Assembly: GCA_024036415.1 (NCBI GenBank)
Contig: JAMWET010000692.1
Span: 171,001-235,000 of the forward strand
DNA length: 64,000 nt
Direction of reading: 5' to 3'
Source: Prochilodus magdalenae
Lineage: Eukaryota > Chordata > Actinopteri > Characiformes > Prochilodontidae
A model generated the notes under the pieces. It was not told the origin of the DNA. It was given only the letters and a program-made list of their open reading frames with translations, and made no database searches. Position 1 is the stretch's first letter; each line of letters opens with the position of its first letter. Shown one piece after another: positions 1 through 11,689 of the stretch. A program made the translations under genes and the position numbers.

Positions 1-382
1 TCTTTCAGTAACTGTGCAATATGTGTCTGTGCAATCACACATGTATATTTGTATGGGTTCTTATTGTATTTTTTTTTACCTAACAATAGATAACAGAGAT
101 TCATTTATTTTGCTATAATTTTTATAGTTCTGATATTATATAGACACTATAGACACGGTGACATCTGCTTCCATTCATTCAAATGACTCTGTTTACATCT
201 CAGCCACTGGAATTTTGAAGACTCGGTGGAGCAGCCCTTTAACATGGGTTTAATAAGCTGCTCATTAAAACCCTCACCTTTATAGCTACAAGTGATCAAA
301 CTCTGACTCAAAGACGAGTTTATACAGCAGTAAGTTGGAAATAAGTGAAAATTTGATCAAGTAAACTCAAAACGTGCTTTAT

Positions 383-525
383 TTCGGTGTTCGCAGCTTC
401 TTGTTTGAATTCTCCAGTTCCACCTTAAATGGTGCTGCAGTTACAACGTATAGAGAGGACTGTGGGTCTAGCGCCGCAATGGAACTGCAGCATCATTTAA
501 GGTGGACCGGCGTAATTCGAAGTTC
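383..525. repeat. Fold-back element of the CCACCTTAAAT family, next to MED28
   Basis: Two arms read CCACCTTAAATGGTGCTGCA (from 421) and, inverted, TGCAGCATCATTTAAGGTGG (488-507), about 50 bp apart, with AT-rich shoulders ending in GAATT/AATTC. The same CCACCTTAAAT core returns at 24117, 38760-39370 and 46450, so this is a dispersed fold-back repeat (MITE-like) and not a local palindrome. No coding capacity is seen. Confidence 0.6.
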
Positions 526-586
526 GTTCCGTTAGCGCGTTAGCATGTTAGCTTGTTAGCTTGTCTGTTCTCCGCGGTCCTCTCAC

Positions 587-742
587 CTCGAAAGAAGCCT
601 CCAAGTCGTCCACCAAAGTGCTGTTACCGCCCGGAGCTCTGCTGCCGGAGGGAGCCGACAACGGAGCGGCGGCTCCGGGTACTGGAGCGGGGTGAGCGGG
701 GGGCTGCTGACCCGGGAACATCCCGCTCATAGAGGACGCCAT
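587..742 (-). CDS. med28: MED28 (Mediator subunit 28), first coding exon only
   Basis: This exon encodes the first 52 residues of Mediator complex subunit 28, a nuclear head-module-associated subunit that helps link activators to RNA polymerase II. Read on the minus strand, the start is ATG at 742-740 (MASSMSGMFPGQQPP), followed by a Pro/Ala/Gly-rich low-complexity stretch. It ends with STLVDDLEASFE, the motif that precedes the conserved ACFASLVSQ segment in vertebrate MED28. Directly after the GAG codon (589-587) comes a GTGAGA splice donor (586-581), phase 0. An upstream in-frame extension to 925 is open but has no family resemblance; MASSM is the family's start. The remaining exons are not found in 1-586, so they lie beyond the left edge. 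The exon is CpG-rich, as expected for a housekeeping promoter. The identification rests on recalled family sequence. Confidence 0.88.
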
Positions 743-1000
743 TTGTCCGTCTGTCTGTTTATGTGCCGCGAGGGGAGTCTGTTCTTGGGTTGTGTCATTA
801 CGGTGTGTGCTGCCCCCTACTGGGCGGGAGGACAGAGTCAACAACTCGCGGAGGTCTGTGTTTGCTTCAACCGAGCGGCAGAGGGCGCCACTGTATCGTA
901 GTGCTTTATAAAGTCCACACTGCATTCAATTCCTATTACCGGACTGTAGTTATTATTTACAAACAACACGAGTAATTTAATTCCACTAGTAAATAAGGGA
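743..1000 (-). promoter_or_regulatory. Presumed MED28 5' UTR and CpG-rich promoter
   Basis: The sequence upstream of the MED28 start is CpG-rich up to about 895 and then turns AT-rich. No TATA box is evident, which is usual for a housekeeping CpG-island promoter. The transcription start cannot be placed from sequence alone. Confidence 0.45.
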
Positions 1001-1116
1001 TATTAAATTGTAGAGCGTTAAATATGCTTTACGCATGTCTGCGTATTTAGCCTACAGTAATTAAGCTCCGCCCACTCACGCTTAAGTTATGAGGGGTATT
1101 CAGCCAAGACTGCTTC

Positions 1117-1850
1117 TAGACAGTTTCTAGAGGCCCAGTGTAGACTAGAGTTTCTAGAGGCCCAGTGCAGACTAGAGTTTCTAGAGGCCCAGTGTAGACT
1201 AGAGTTTCTAGAGGCCCAGTGTAGACTAGAGTTTCTAGAGGCCCAGTGTAGACTAGAGTTTCTAGAGGCCCAGTGTAGACTAGAGTTTCTAGAGGCCCAG
1301 TGTAGACTAGAGTTTCTAGAGGCCCAGTGTAGACTAGAGTTTCTAGAGGCCCCGTGTAGACTAGACAGTTTCTAGAGGCCCCGTGTAGACTAGAGTTTCT
1401 AGAGGCCCAGCGTAGACTAGAGTTTCTAGAGGCCCAGCGTAGACTAGAGTTTCTAGAGGCCCAGTGTAGACTAGAGTTTCTAGAGGCCCCGTGTAGACTA
1501 GAGTTTCTAGAGGCCCAGTGTAGACTAGAGTTTCTAGAGGTCCAGTGTAGACTAGAGTTTCTAGAGGCCCAGTGTAGACTAGAGTTTCTAGAGGCCCCGT
1601 GTAGACTAGAGTTTCTAGAGGCCCAGTGTAGACTAGAGTTTCTAGAGGTCCAGTGTAGACTAGAGTTTCTAGAGGTCCAGTGAAGACTAGAGTTTCTAGA
1701 GGCCCCGTGTAGACTAGAGTTTCTAGAGGTCCAGTGAAGACTAGAGTTTCTAGAGGCCCAGTGTAGACTAGAGTTTCTAGAGGCCCAGTGTAGACTAGAG
1801 TTTCTAGAGGTCCAGTGTAGACTAGAGTTTCTAGAGGCCCAGTGAAGACT
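1117..1850. repeat. 27-bp minisatellite (XbaI-bearing unit), about 27 copies
   Basis: The unit is TTTCTAGAGGCCCAGTGTAG followed by ACTAGAG. Each copy carries the XbaI palindrome TCTAGA and a CTAG. Copies differ mainly at CCCAGTG / CCCCGTG / TCCAGTG / CCCAGCG. One copy near 1367 has an extra ACAG. The array has no open coding frame. Confidence 0.95.
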
Positions 1851-2288
1851 ATTTGGAGTGGATGTTACAGGCGGTCACTACGGTCTGTTGAGGACATGTG
1901 GCCACCTTAGCGCTCATCGAAGAAAGAAACAAGTGGAGTGAGCATGATTTTGATGACAGCAGTAGGTCTAGATAATAGTCACATATGCAACTTCCACATA
2001 TTCAGTTTACCATCAGTCAGTAGTTGTTTGGCATGCCGAGTGGTGGTTGATACTGAGGTTGGGGATCTGCCATTATGGGGAGTCAGAACATCATTCATTC
2101 ATCATTCATATTCCAGACCTATAAATGTACCAGGCTAAATGTCTAGAGCTGCTTTGTGGAATAACAGAACCTCCTTATGGGTTTGTTCTAGGCCAGGAAT
2201 CTTCATCCACTGGGCCATGGACCACAACATCATTTGTTCTTCACAAGTGTGTTTTTTGAACTCATTCAATAAATAACTACTACATTTA

Positions 2289-2913
2289 CACTCATAATTA
2301 AAAGAACAGCTGCACCCAGAGGGAAGTGTGGGACTGCAGTGCTGTTGGGAAGGAAGATAAAGGTTACTAAGGTTACCAGGAACAATAAATGATGATAAAT
2401 TTAGACTGACATGATCAATATTTACTGAGCTACACATACAGAAGTAGCATTTCTCCATATGGGTTGGGCTGCCATGTTTGCTAATGCAACATGCCAGAGT
2501 TGGATTCGTTGGCCGTCTCCACCAAGACACCCATCACCGAAGATGACCCACTTAAATTCGGAATCACTCCATGACAGTCTGACATGACACCATTGCAGTC
2601 TTTGGTGACGGTGACGTGGTGTTAAGGACAGTCGTCATAACAGTCTGTGCGCATGTAGTCCTGCGTCGTGCAGCCGTCTACCAGCGGTACTGACACTAGC
2701 AGGATGACTCATGGAGCTAATCACCGCTCGCTGAATGTCCGCAATCGTGGCTGTTGGGTCAGTCAGGTACAGCGATAAGGCCCGTCCTTGTTTACGTCAC
2801 AGGTGCAGCCGAGCATGTCTCACCATGTAAAACCTACACACCAAGTTCCATTTCGGTCGATTGATTCCTTCTGGGTGCAGCTATTTGAGCAGCCATTCAT
2901 TTAATGATGAATG
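2289..2913 (-). mobile_element. Non-autonomous Tc1-like element, family A copy 1
   Basis: This copy defines a family (here family A) found 12 times in the window. Ends are inverted: CACTCATCATCAAAAGAACA then GCTGCACCCAGAAGG at one end and the reverse complement at the other, flanked by TA, the Tc1/mariner target site. The interior is a broken Tc1 transposase. Recognisable blocks are a helix-turn-helix-like DPTATIADIQ segment, SDSEWQRVIFSDESRF with the first catalytic Asp, LGGDDQRI, HQDERFVV, and then a jump from RRPGV straight to HHLQELCEDIQAAWDGLSQD and the C-terminal NLYNSMP. The part holding the second Asp and the last acidic residue is missing. Here TA flanks both ends (2287-2288 and 2914-2915). 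The right end runs into a (ATATT)n tract. Confidence 0.85.
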
Positions 2914-2957
2914 TATATTATATTATATTATATTATATTATATTATATTATATTATT
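2907..2957. repeat. (ATATT)n microsatellite
   Basis: About nine copies of a TATTA pentanucleotide follow the right end of the family A element. Confidence 0.9.
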
Positions 2958-3399
2958 GGTCTATATATCAGGAACAGCACACATCCATTAATCCAAAGGT
3001 AAATATAGCCAGTTTGATGGTTCTCAACTTTGGCCATGTTTTATTAGAGATAAAGAATTAAAATACACATTATAAAAGACAGTTTGCATACAGACAAGCA
3101 AATATCCTCAATTATATAATACAGCACATTGAAAAGAGATTGTCTATCAGCAGGCTTGCTTGGCTGAGCTCCACAACAGATTGCACTTGCAAAAGAGTGT
3201 TTTGTTAAAGCACTTTCCCCCAGACATTAAGTCTGGCCTGAAACACTACATCAGTCCTCTAGATTAGCAACACCAGCATGCTAAATGTATCATGAAATCA
3301 CAAACACAGAATGCTCAGTCCCTCCTCTTTCTGGTGACACCAGTCCGTTCAGCTCAGTGTATTCCTTTGTGTAAATATAAAAACAATACTAAATGAACT

Positions 3400-6105
3400 T
3401 GTGTGTCTGAAGCTCGTTAGAAAGCTGGGTGAAAGACGATGAGGGTTTGTCCGAGTGAGCATGTGCTAAAGGTGGTGAAGGTTCGTCTGTAAAAGTGAAG
3501 CTGCACAAGAGACGGTGAAGGTTCGTCTGCGAGAGGGATGCTGTGTGAGGGACGGTGAAGGTTCGTCTGCGAGAGGGATGCTGTGTGAGGGACGGTGAAG
3601 GTTCGTCTGCGAGAGGGATGCTGTGTGAGGGACGGTGAAGGTTCGTCTGTGAGAGGGATGCTGTGTGAGGGACGGTGAAGGTTCGTCTGCGAGAGGGATG
3701 CTGTGTGAGGGACGGTGAAGGTTCGTCTGCGAGAGGGATGCTGTGTGAGGGACGGTGAAGGTTCGTCTGCGAGAGGGATGCTGTGTGAGGGACGGTGAAG
3801 GTTCGTCTGCGAGAGGGATGCTGTGTGAGAGACGGTGAAGGTTCGTCTGTGAGAGGGATGCTGTGTGAGGGACGGTGAAGGTTCGTCTGTAAAAGTGAAG
3901 CTGCACAAGAGGCGGTGAAGGTTCGTCTGCGAGAGGGATGCTGTGTGAGGGACGGTGAAGGTTCGTCTGCGAGAGGGATGCTGTGTGAGGGACGGTGAAG
4001 GTTCGTCTGTAAAAGTGAAGCTGCACAAGAGGCGGTGAAGGTTCGTCTGCGAGAGGGATGCTGTGTGAGGGACGGTGAAGGTTCGTCTGCGAGAGGGATG
4101 CTGTGTGAGGGACGGTGAAGGTTCGTCTGCGAGAGGGATGCTGTGTGAGGGACGGTGAAGGTTCGTCTGCGAGAGGGATGCTGTGTGAGGGACGGTGAAG
4201 GTTCATCTGCGAGAGGGATGCTGTGTGAGGGACGGTGAAGGTTCATCTGTGAGAGGGATGCTGTGTGAGTGACGGTGAAGGTTCGTCTGCGAGAGGGATG
4301 CTGTGTGAGGGACGGTGAAGGTTCGTCTGCGAGAGGGATGCTGTGTGAGGGACGGTGAAGGTTCGTCTGCGAGAGGGATGCTGTGTGAGAGACGGTGAAG
4401 GTTCGTCTGCGAGAGGGATGCTGTGTGAGGGACGGTGAAGGTTCGTCTGCGAGAGGGATGCTGTGTGAGAGACGGTGAAGGTTCGTCTGCGAGAGGGATG
4501 CTGTGTGAGGGACGGTGAAGGTTCATCTGCGAGAGGGATGCTGTGTGAGGGACGGTGAAGGTTCGTCTGCGAGAGGGATGCTGTGTGAGGGACGGTGAAG
4601 GTTCGTCTGCGAGAGGGATGCTGTGTGAGAGACGGTGAAGGTTCGTCTGCGAGAGGGATGCTGTGTGAGGGACGGTGAAGGTTCGTCTGCGAGAGGGATG
4701 CTGTGTGAGGGACGGTGAAGGTTCGTCTGCGAGAGGGATGCTGTGTGAGGGACGGTGAAGGTTCGTCTGCGAGAGGGATGCTGTGTGAGGGACGGTGAAG
4801 GTTCGTCTGCGAGAGGGATGCTGTGTGAGGGACGGTGAAGGTTCGTCTGCGAGAGGGATGCTGTGTGAGAGACGGTGAAGGTTCGTCTGCGAGAGGAATG
4901 CTGTGTGAGAGACGGTGAAGAGTCGTCTGCGAGTGTGATGCTGTGTGAGAGATGGTGAAGGTTCGTCTGCGAGAGGGATGCTGTGTGAGGGACGGTGAAG
5001 AGTCGTCTGCGAGTGTGATGCTGTGTGAGAGATGGTGAAGGTTCGTCTGCGAGAGGGATGCTGTGTGAGGGACGGTGAAGAGTCGTCTGCGAGTGTGATG
5101 CTGTGTGAGAGGCAGTGAAGGTTCGTCTGTGAGAGGGATGCTGTGTGAGAGGCAGTGAAGGTTCCTCTGCGAGAGGGATGCTGTGTGAGGGACGGTGAAG
5201 GTTCGTCTGCGAGAGGGATGCTGTGTGAGGGACGGTGAAGGTTCGTCTGTAAAAGTGAAGCTGCACAAGAGGCGGTGAAGGTTCGTCTGCGAGAGAGATG
5301 CTGTGTGAGGGACGGTAAAGGTTCGTCTGCGAGAGGGATGCTGTGTGAGGGACGGTGAAGGTTCGTCTGCGAGAGGGATGCTGTGTGAGGGACGGTGAAG
5401 GTTCATCTGTGAGAGGGATGATGTGTGAGGGACAGTGAAGGATCGTCTGAGAGAGGGATGCTGTGTGAGGGACGGTGAAGGTTCGTCTGCGAGAGGGATG
5501 CTGTGTGAGGGACGGTGAAGGTTCGTCTGCGAGAGGGATGCTGTGTGAGAGACGGTGAAGGTTCGTCTGCGAGAGGGATGCTGTGTGAGGGACGGTGAAG
5601 GTTCGTCTGCGAGAGGGATGCTGTGTGAGGGACGGTGAAGGTTCGTCTGCAAGAGGGATGCTGTGTGAGGGACCACGAAGATTTGTGTGCTGAGTGATGC
5701 TGTGTGAGAGACGGTGAAGGTTTGTCCGCCGAACTGGCATTGCGCGAGAGATGGTAAAGGTTTGCCTGCAAGAGCGAATCTGGGCTAAAGGTGGTAAAGG
5801 TTTGTCCGGGAGAGTAAAGCTGGAAACTAGACAGCGAAATTTTGTCAGCGAGAGTGATGCTGTGTGAGAGATGGTAAAGGTTTGTCTGCCAGAGTGAAGA
5901 TAAAGACGAAACAGTGATGGTTTGTCTAGAGGGGTGAGAAATGGTGAAGGTTTGCGTGAGAGACAGCGAATGTCTGTCTGTAAGAGTGACACTGCATAAG
6001 TGACGGCAAAGGTGTGTCTGCCAGAGTGACGCTGCATGAGAGACCATGAAGGTTTGTCTGCAAGAGTGGTGCTGCCCAAGAGACATTGAAGGTTTGTCTG
6101 AAAGA
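3400..6105. repeat. 40-bp minisatellite, about 56 regular copies plus a diverged right flank
   Basis: The unit is GACGGTGAAGGTTCGTCTGC then GAGAGGGATGCTGTGTGAGG. Copies are regular from about 3450 to 5690 and increasingly diverged to about 6105. Variant units form small higher-order patterns: a GTAAAAGTGAAGCTGCACAA variant at about 3489, 3889, 4009 and 5249, and an AGTCGTCTGCGAGTGTGATG variant alternating every 80 bp at 4921-5100. On the minus strand all three frames stay open for hundreds of codons (for example 4243-5676 and 4523-6121). Because 40 is not divisible by 3 and the minus-strand unit has no stop, one open frame forces all three open. I treat it as non-coding. Confidence 0.95.
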
Positions 6106-6237
6106 TCAGGATTCGGCCCACCTTCTAATATTATATACCCACCCAAAAGGCACTTGATAGGTATAGATTTTAAAGATAACAGCTACACAGTTAGGTCGAA
6201 TCATTTGAGATGCACAGCCAATGCGCAACGCGCCTTT

Positions 6238-6935
6238 AAAACAGCTTCAACCTGGCTTTAACCTGGCTTTAGCTTGGCTTCAAGCTGGCTTCAACGTGGC
6301 TTTAACCTGGCTTCAACATGGCCTTGACCTGGCTTCAACCTGGCTTCAACATGGCTTCAACCTGGCTTCAACCTGGCTTTAACCTGGCTTTAGCTTGGCT
6401 TCAACCTGGCTTCAACGTGGCTTTAACTTGGCTTTAACCTGGCTTCAACCTGGCTTTAACGTGGCTTCAACGTGGCTTCAACGTGGCTTCAACATGGCTT
6501 TAACCTGGCTTCAACCTGGCTTCAACCTTGCTTCAACCTGGCTTCAACCTTGCTTCAACCTGGCTTCAACGTGGCTTTAACCTGGCTTCAACATGGCTTT
6601 GACCTGGCTTCAACCTGGCTTCAACATGGCTTCAACCTGGCTTCAACCTGGCTTTAACCTGGCTTTAGCTTGGCTTCAAGCTGCCTTCAACGTGGCTTTA
6701 ACCTGGCTTCAACATGGCTTTAACTTGGCTTTAACCTGGCTTCAACCTGGCTTCAACGTGGCTTCAACGTGGCTTCAACATGGCTTTAACCTGGCTTTAG
6801 CCTGACTACAACGTGGCTTCAACCTGGCTTCAACATGGCTTTAACCTGGCTTCAACCTGGCTTCAACGTGGCTTCAACGTGGCTTCAACCTGGCTTCAAC
6901 CTGGCTTTAACCTGGCTTCAACCTTGCTTCAAAAA
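6238..6935. repeat. 11-bp minisatellite, about 63 copies
   Basis: The unit is GCTTCAACCTG with variants CTTTAA for CTTCAA and GTG or ATG for CTG. The plus strand is partly open in short runs (WLQPGFN-type peptides), which follows from the repeat and is not evidence of a gene. It sits about 130 bp from the end of the 40-bp array. Confidence 0.95.
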
Positions 6936-6939
6936 ATGT

Positions 6940-7697
6940 TTTAATTAAAAAAAAAGCTAGCATGTAGCATCTAGTTATCTAGCACAATACTGGCTTTAGC
7001 TGTTAGCTAGCTGTTAGTTTAGTTGTTAGCTAATCTAGCTGGAGTTCGTCCAAACTACAGATCCCATTACTTTATTAGCTACTGCAACTTCTACTGGATT
7101 AACTACTATGCTAGCTACCTAGTTAGCATACTTTAAGATCTACAAAGCAAAGAAAGTGCTACACACTGCTGTGTCCACATAGCCCAACAGAAGGCTTGTC
7201 CTTACAGGCCTTGCTGAACCCAACAGGTTCCTAGTAGAGTTTTACTTTCATACAGCTTCATTAGAGCAGCTAATAACGAGGCTGAATAAAACGATCTACT
7301 AGATTCACTACAGATTAGACCAGCAGTGCAGAGGAAGAAACACATCACATGTTACTTAGCCGCCATGACATCCGCCCGAGAATGAGCGTATGGATTTCCT
7401 GCCATTCAAATGAGTGACCTCCGCTGAGAGGCCGCACGGTCGAGGGTCAATATCCACGGCTGTAAATGCCAGTGAACTTCAGGATTGGCTGAGTGTGAAC
7501 TGTCACTTCTCATTTGGCTGTGGACACTAATTCTGACTTCAGCTCGCCAGAAGGCCAACATTAATCAATGAGGTGCTTTAAGGTGCCGTAATGTGGGTAC
7601 ACTTATTCATTCAGGCGTGGGTTTATGTGTGTCCATGTGTGTGTGTGAGGATGCATCTGCTAAGTCTGGTCACGTTGTGAGGTCCCATTGAACGATA
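6940..7697. other. No gene seen; AT-rich, CTAG/TTAGC-rich spacer
   Basis: The first part (6950-7140) is crowded with GCTAGC/TTAGCTA-like words, as in a decayed simple repeat. The rest is unique-looking. No exon, RNA gene or transposon was recognised. Confidence 0.4.
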
Positions 7698-7872
7698 TCT
7701 ACACTCACTTGCCACTTTATTAGGTACACACCTCTCCTCTACACTCACCGTCCATATTATCAGCTCCACTTACCATATAGGAGCACCTTCTACAGTTACA
7801 GACTGTAGTTCAACTGTTTCTCTGGATACTTGATTACCCTGTTCTTCAATGTTCAGTGGTCAGGCACATGTA
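7698..7872. repeat. Fragment of the large palindromic repeat (family P)
   Basis: The words CACTTTATTAGGTACAC, CCATATAGGAGCA, CTGTAGTT and TTCTTCAATG match the arm of the larger copy at 33440-34125 in order. Only one arm is present. Confidence 0.65.
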
Positions 7873-8519
7873 CTTTAGTACAGTACTAAAGGGTTTGTAC
7901 TCTGCAGAGTATTTTATAATAGTAATTATTTTAGTTCAGTTCTGTTTATTCGTGTATCTGCAACGTTTTGTCAGAAGTTATTATAACATATATATGGCTG
8001 AGTTCTACATATCACATGGTAGTGGTTAGATGGTGTTATCTAGAACAGTGGTTCTCAAGGTTTTCTTTTTCACCTGTTGATTTTTAGAAAGCACCAAATC
8101 CCAAAGAATGCAACTTCATTCTAGTTAAAAATAGTTTTTTGGTGATTCTTTAAATGAGCCAAGCTTGTGCCTGCTCTCCAGTATGTGACACAAATCACTG
8201 GGCATAAAAACTCATACCTTAGGCTAAGGCAAGCTAGTGTAATAACATCCATCGAGCAGAATGATGGCAAATGAAGGAGAATGTAAGTGGGGTTGTTAGG
8301 TATCTTGCTTCAAGAAGCAAGGAGCAAAAAATTGACAGCGCCTCCACAAAGCTCCCTTGGTGTGTCAGCTTGTATTCACAATTGCCATTTGGGAATTACC
8401 ACAATTACCACATACACCAGTTTGAAAACATTTCTCTCCAAGCTATGTCCCTTTCCTTACTCAACAACTTTCAGCACAAGGTTCCCCACTGACCACCATC
8501 AGGACTGGCTTGGGGGCCA

Positions 8520-9361
8520 CCAAAGGATGCTTTGCGGCCCATTTGTGGTCCACGGCCCAGTGTTTGGGAAAGCCCTGGAGGGATGTCAGCTATTCCTTTC
8601 ACTAACAGTTTGTATACCCACATTTGTTCAACTACCTTAGTCGTGCATGATACCAATGAAGCCCATATGTACAGAGAGATATTCCTCCGTTCCTCACCAC
8701 GGACTCTTTCCTGCTTTCCCAATACTTTCCAGTCTTCAGGATTGGCCAAAGGTTTTCTATTGGATTTGGATCAGGTGGACTACTTGGCCAGGCGATGGGG
8801 TTCACTTTCTTCCACATGTTCATGTTTTTTTTGCGTTGCGTTTATGTTCATTGTTGTGTTGGACTATTCCAACGAAGCACCTTAAGGCCCGGAATCATCT
8901 TATCATTTACTATTACGGTGTACACACAACCATTTATGATGGCATCTATAAAAGTTGTTAGCACGCTACCACTGCCAGGTTTAACAGTGGCACTCTATGC
9001 ACTCACTGAATTAGTCTTGGCCAGGTACACGTCAATAATGCAGAGCCACATCTGATTCAGCTCACCTTAGAGTCATCCACCTACAGAATGTGCTGCCAGT
9101 CTTGTACTGATTTAACCGGTGCACTGTCAGGTCATTCACCGAGAGGCCAATTTCTGATAAGGAGTGATGGCCTTTTGTTTTCCAGCGTAAGATTGTCTAA
9201 ATGTCTGTGTGCTTTGACATCTTTTGAGAACGGTAGTAGCTTCCAAGAACAGCTGCAGCTGAGTTTCAGCTTATGTGTAGTAGCTGTAGTGTTGTCCATC
9301 TTCAAATGGTTTTACTATCTGGGATCTTACTTTTTCTGACAGTTTCTTGGCCTGATGGATT
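8520..9361 (-). mobile_element. Degenerate Tc1/mariner transposase remnant
   Basis: On the minus strand, 8632-8823 encodes NMWKKVNPIAWPSSPPDPNP followed by IENLW, the Tc1 block that carries the final catalytic acidic position. Further right, degraded minus-strand blocks include KMSKHTDI and LSEIGLSVNDLTVH-like pieces of the N-terminal half. Many stops and frameshifts are present. It is a different family from family A, whose copy 2 starts immediately to its right at 9367. Confidence 0.7.
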
Positions 9362-9366
9362 CTATA

Positions 9367-10498
9367 CACTCAAAAGAACAGCTCCACCCAGACGGAGGTG
9401 TGTGATTGCAGTGCTATAAGGAAGAAAGATAAAGGTTACCAGGAACAATAGATGATGATACATTTAGACCCATGTGGGCAATAAATATTGAGCTACACCT
9501 ACAGAAGTAACACAACACACTGGACATCTTAGCATGGAGGTGTAGAGGTTCCTAATGGTGTCCTGTGATAATCCATCCTATGCAGCTTGAATATCCCCAC
9601 ACAGTTCCTGCAGATGGTGCGGTAGGGGTGGAGGTGAAGTGACACCAGCCACCAGACAAGAAATTGCTCATCCTGGTGCTGACCACAGATTCGTTGGTCT
9701 TCTCCACCAAGACAAAAGCGGGACTCGTCACTAAAGATGACCCGCAGCCATTCCGAGTCACTCCGAGTCTGGGACGACACCATCACAGCCTTTGGTGATG
9801 TTGACGTGGTGTTAAGGAGTGTCATAGTAACCGTCTATGTGCATGTCAAGTTGTTTTAGAATCTGTACAGCTTCCCCACTTGAAAAGGAGTAACCTATCC
9901 ACATGGAGTTTATGAACTGGTTTCCACTCAGTGATCAAGCAGATTTTCTCTTCTTGTTTTTTTTATTTGGCAGGTTTAACAGTTTGTTGGTAGCTTTTTC
10001 TGTCTCACTGACCAGCGCTAACCATGAACCTCAGCTCCAAAGACTTCAGTCACAAGCTCTCAAGCTCACAAGGTGAAAAACCTATAGAAACACACGGATA
10101 CAATAGAAATAAAGCAAATTACTTAGAGAAGCTACAAGAAGACTTTTGTGACTTATACACCCTTTCATAAACATGAACGAATACAGTGCTTATTACCATT
10201 GTAACCTCTTTTAACGCAGTACACTTTACAAACACCTATATTTAAACCGACATACAGACTATAGACCCTTTCGCAGTCCAGTTCACCTAGATGAATGCAG
10301 GCCCTAACAGGAGGACTAATGGAAGCATCACTGCTCGCTGATTGTCTGTAATCATGGATGTTGGGTAAGTCAGGTACAGTGATAAGGCCCGTCCTTGCTT
10401 ACGTCACATGTGCAGTTGAGCGTGAAACTTGAATCGTTGTCATGTCTCACAGTGTCAAACCTACCCACCAAGTTTCAATCCTGACGGTTAATTTCCCC
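9367..10498 (-). mobile_element. Tc1-like family A, copy 2, interrupted
   Basis: The left part 9367-9848 holds the inverted terminus and the transposase body, including SEWLRVIFSDESRFCLGGED with the first catalytic Asp intact. The upstream part of the element (CTCGCTGATTGTCTG... to the CACCAAGTTTCA block) resumes at about 10305-10498. The intervening 9849-10304 is unrelated to other copies and is probably an insertion or a replaced segment. Confidence 0.75.
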
Positions 10499-10705
10499 CA
10501 GGTTTCCTACAACAGTCCAAAGACATGTGGTTAGGTAAACTGGAGATGCCTAATTGTATCTATTTGTTAGTGTGTGTATGTATAAGTCTGTATGAGGGTT
10601 TGGCGGCCTGTTCTGGGTGTTTCCTGCCTTCCACTCAATAAGTGCTGGGAGAGGCTCCAGTGCCCCCCGTGACCCAGAAGAATAAGCCACTCAGAAGGTG
10701 AATAA
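10499..10705. repeat. Fragment of a widespread fish interspersed repeat
   Basis: It contains the ordered words TTTCCTACAACAGTCCAAAG, GACATGTGG, GGAGATGCCTAATTG, GGCGGCCTGTTCTGGGTGTT, TCCTGCCTTCCACTCAATA and GAGAGGCTCCAGTGCCCCC. This arrangement recurs through many teleost genomes. I recall it as an uncategorised interspersed repeat tail and cannot assign a class. Confidence 0.55.
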
Positions 10706-11625
10706 ACTAAACACGGGTTCTTTCACTGTATACAGTGCACGGTAGGGTTGCCAGTAAATAGAAATATGTTGTTGTACAGTGTATGTCTATCTTGGGTCTG
10801 TTTTCTAGTGGAGTGAATTGGGATTGAGCCTCCAGCTCTCACTCAGTAGCCTTGAACTTCCACCCAGTAGTTTGCTCCAACCTTCAAGCTCAACTGCCCT
10901 CAGGCTTCCAAAGACACACGCACACATGAAATATACACACATGCACACACAAACGCATGCACATTTCACTCTCCTGGGGACCAGCCAAATGGCCTATGGT
11001 TTTTTTTTTTCTTCTCCATCTTACTGTGGACATTTGGTCCTTCCACACACTCTCTCTCACTGTCTCACAAACACGCCAACATTACATCATTACTTGCTTT
11101 AAAAATGTGTCACATTAAATCCACACGTTTAATATGAGGCGGTTTGGTTATAAGCAGCATCTCACACATGCACATATGTGTGTAGCGGCAAACGGCATGC
11201 GTACAAATTAATAGCATTTAATTCATGATATAGATTCTGTCTATGTAAAGTAAAAGGTGCTGTTTGATCAGGTCTAGGTTGAACAGCTAGTAGGTTAACA
11301 GGCTCCTCCAATAATATTTAGATTAGCGGATTAGGAGGATACTCTACCAAACGGCAACATTGGAAGAATGCCATCTAAAATGCTTCAAATGCATTAAGGT
11401 AGTAGTATTACACTATTGCCTGGGAAAAACAAAACAAAGAAGCGCTTTTATTATCATTTACATTATTGTAGGAATGGTATACATGTACTAACCTGAGGAT
11501 AAAAAGATTTACCATGTAAACTCTAGGCTAGCTATGTGATGATATGTATGCCCGTGAAAAGTTCACAAAATGACTCATACAGTTTCCTCAAAACCCATAC
11601 ATATCTCATTCTCAAGCTAACTCAC
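10706..11625. other. No gene seen
   Basis: It holds a short CA/CG-rich stretch near 10915-10960, a T-run at about 11000, and AT-rich unique-looking sequence. A (CTCA)n run at 11625-11645 leads into the 43-bp array. Confidence 0.4.
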
Positions 11626-11689
11626 TCACTCACTCACTCATCTTCTAAGCCGCTTCATTCTCACTCATCTCAGCAATCTTACTAAGCTC

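Noticed and set aside
548..925. 125-residue protein as a complete small gene
   Set aside because: Only its middle part (52 residues from 742) matches MED28 exon 1. The N-terminal extension is upstream sequence and the C-terminal part is intron after GTGAGA.
1117..1850. CRISPR-like array
   Set aside because: Units are directly adjacent with no unique spacers and the genome is a vertebrate.
3389..6146. Long minus-strand reading frames (up to 532 codons) over the 40-bp array
   Set aside because: A stop-free 40-bp unit keeps all three frames open automatically. There is no start context, splice structure or family resemblance.
6395..6805. Plus-strand WLQPGFN repeat peptides
   Set aside because: Translation of an 11-bp minisatellite; short and without gene context.
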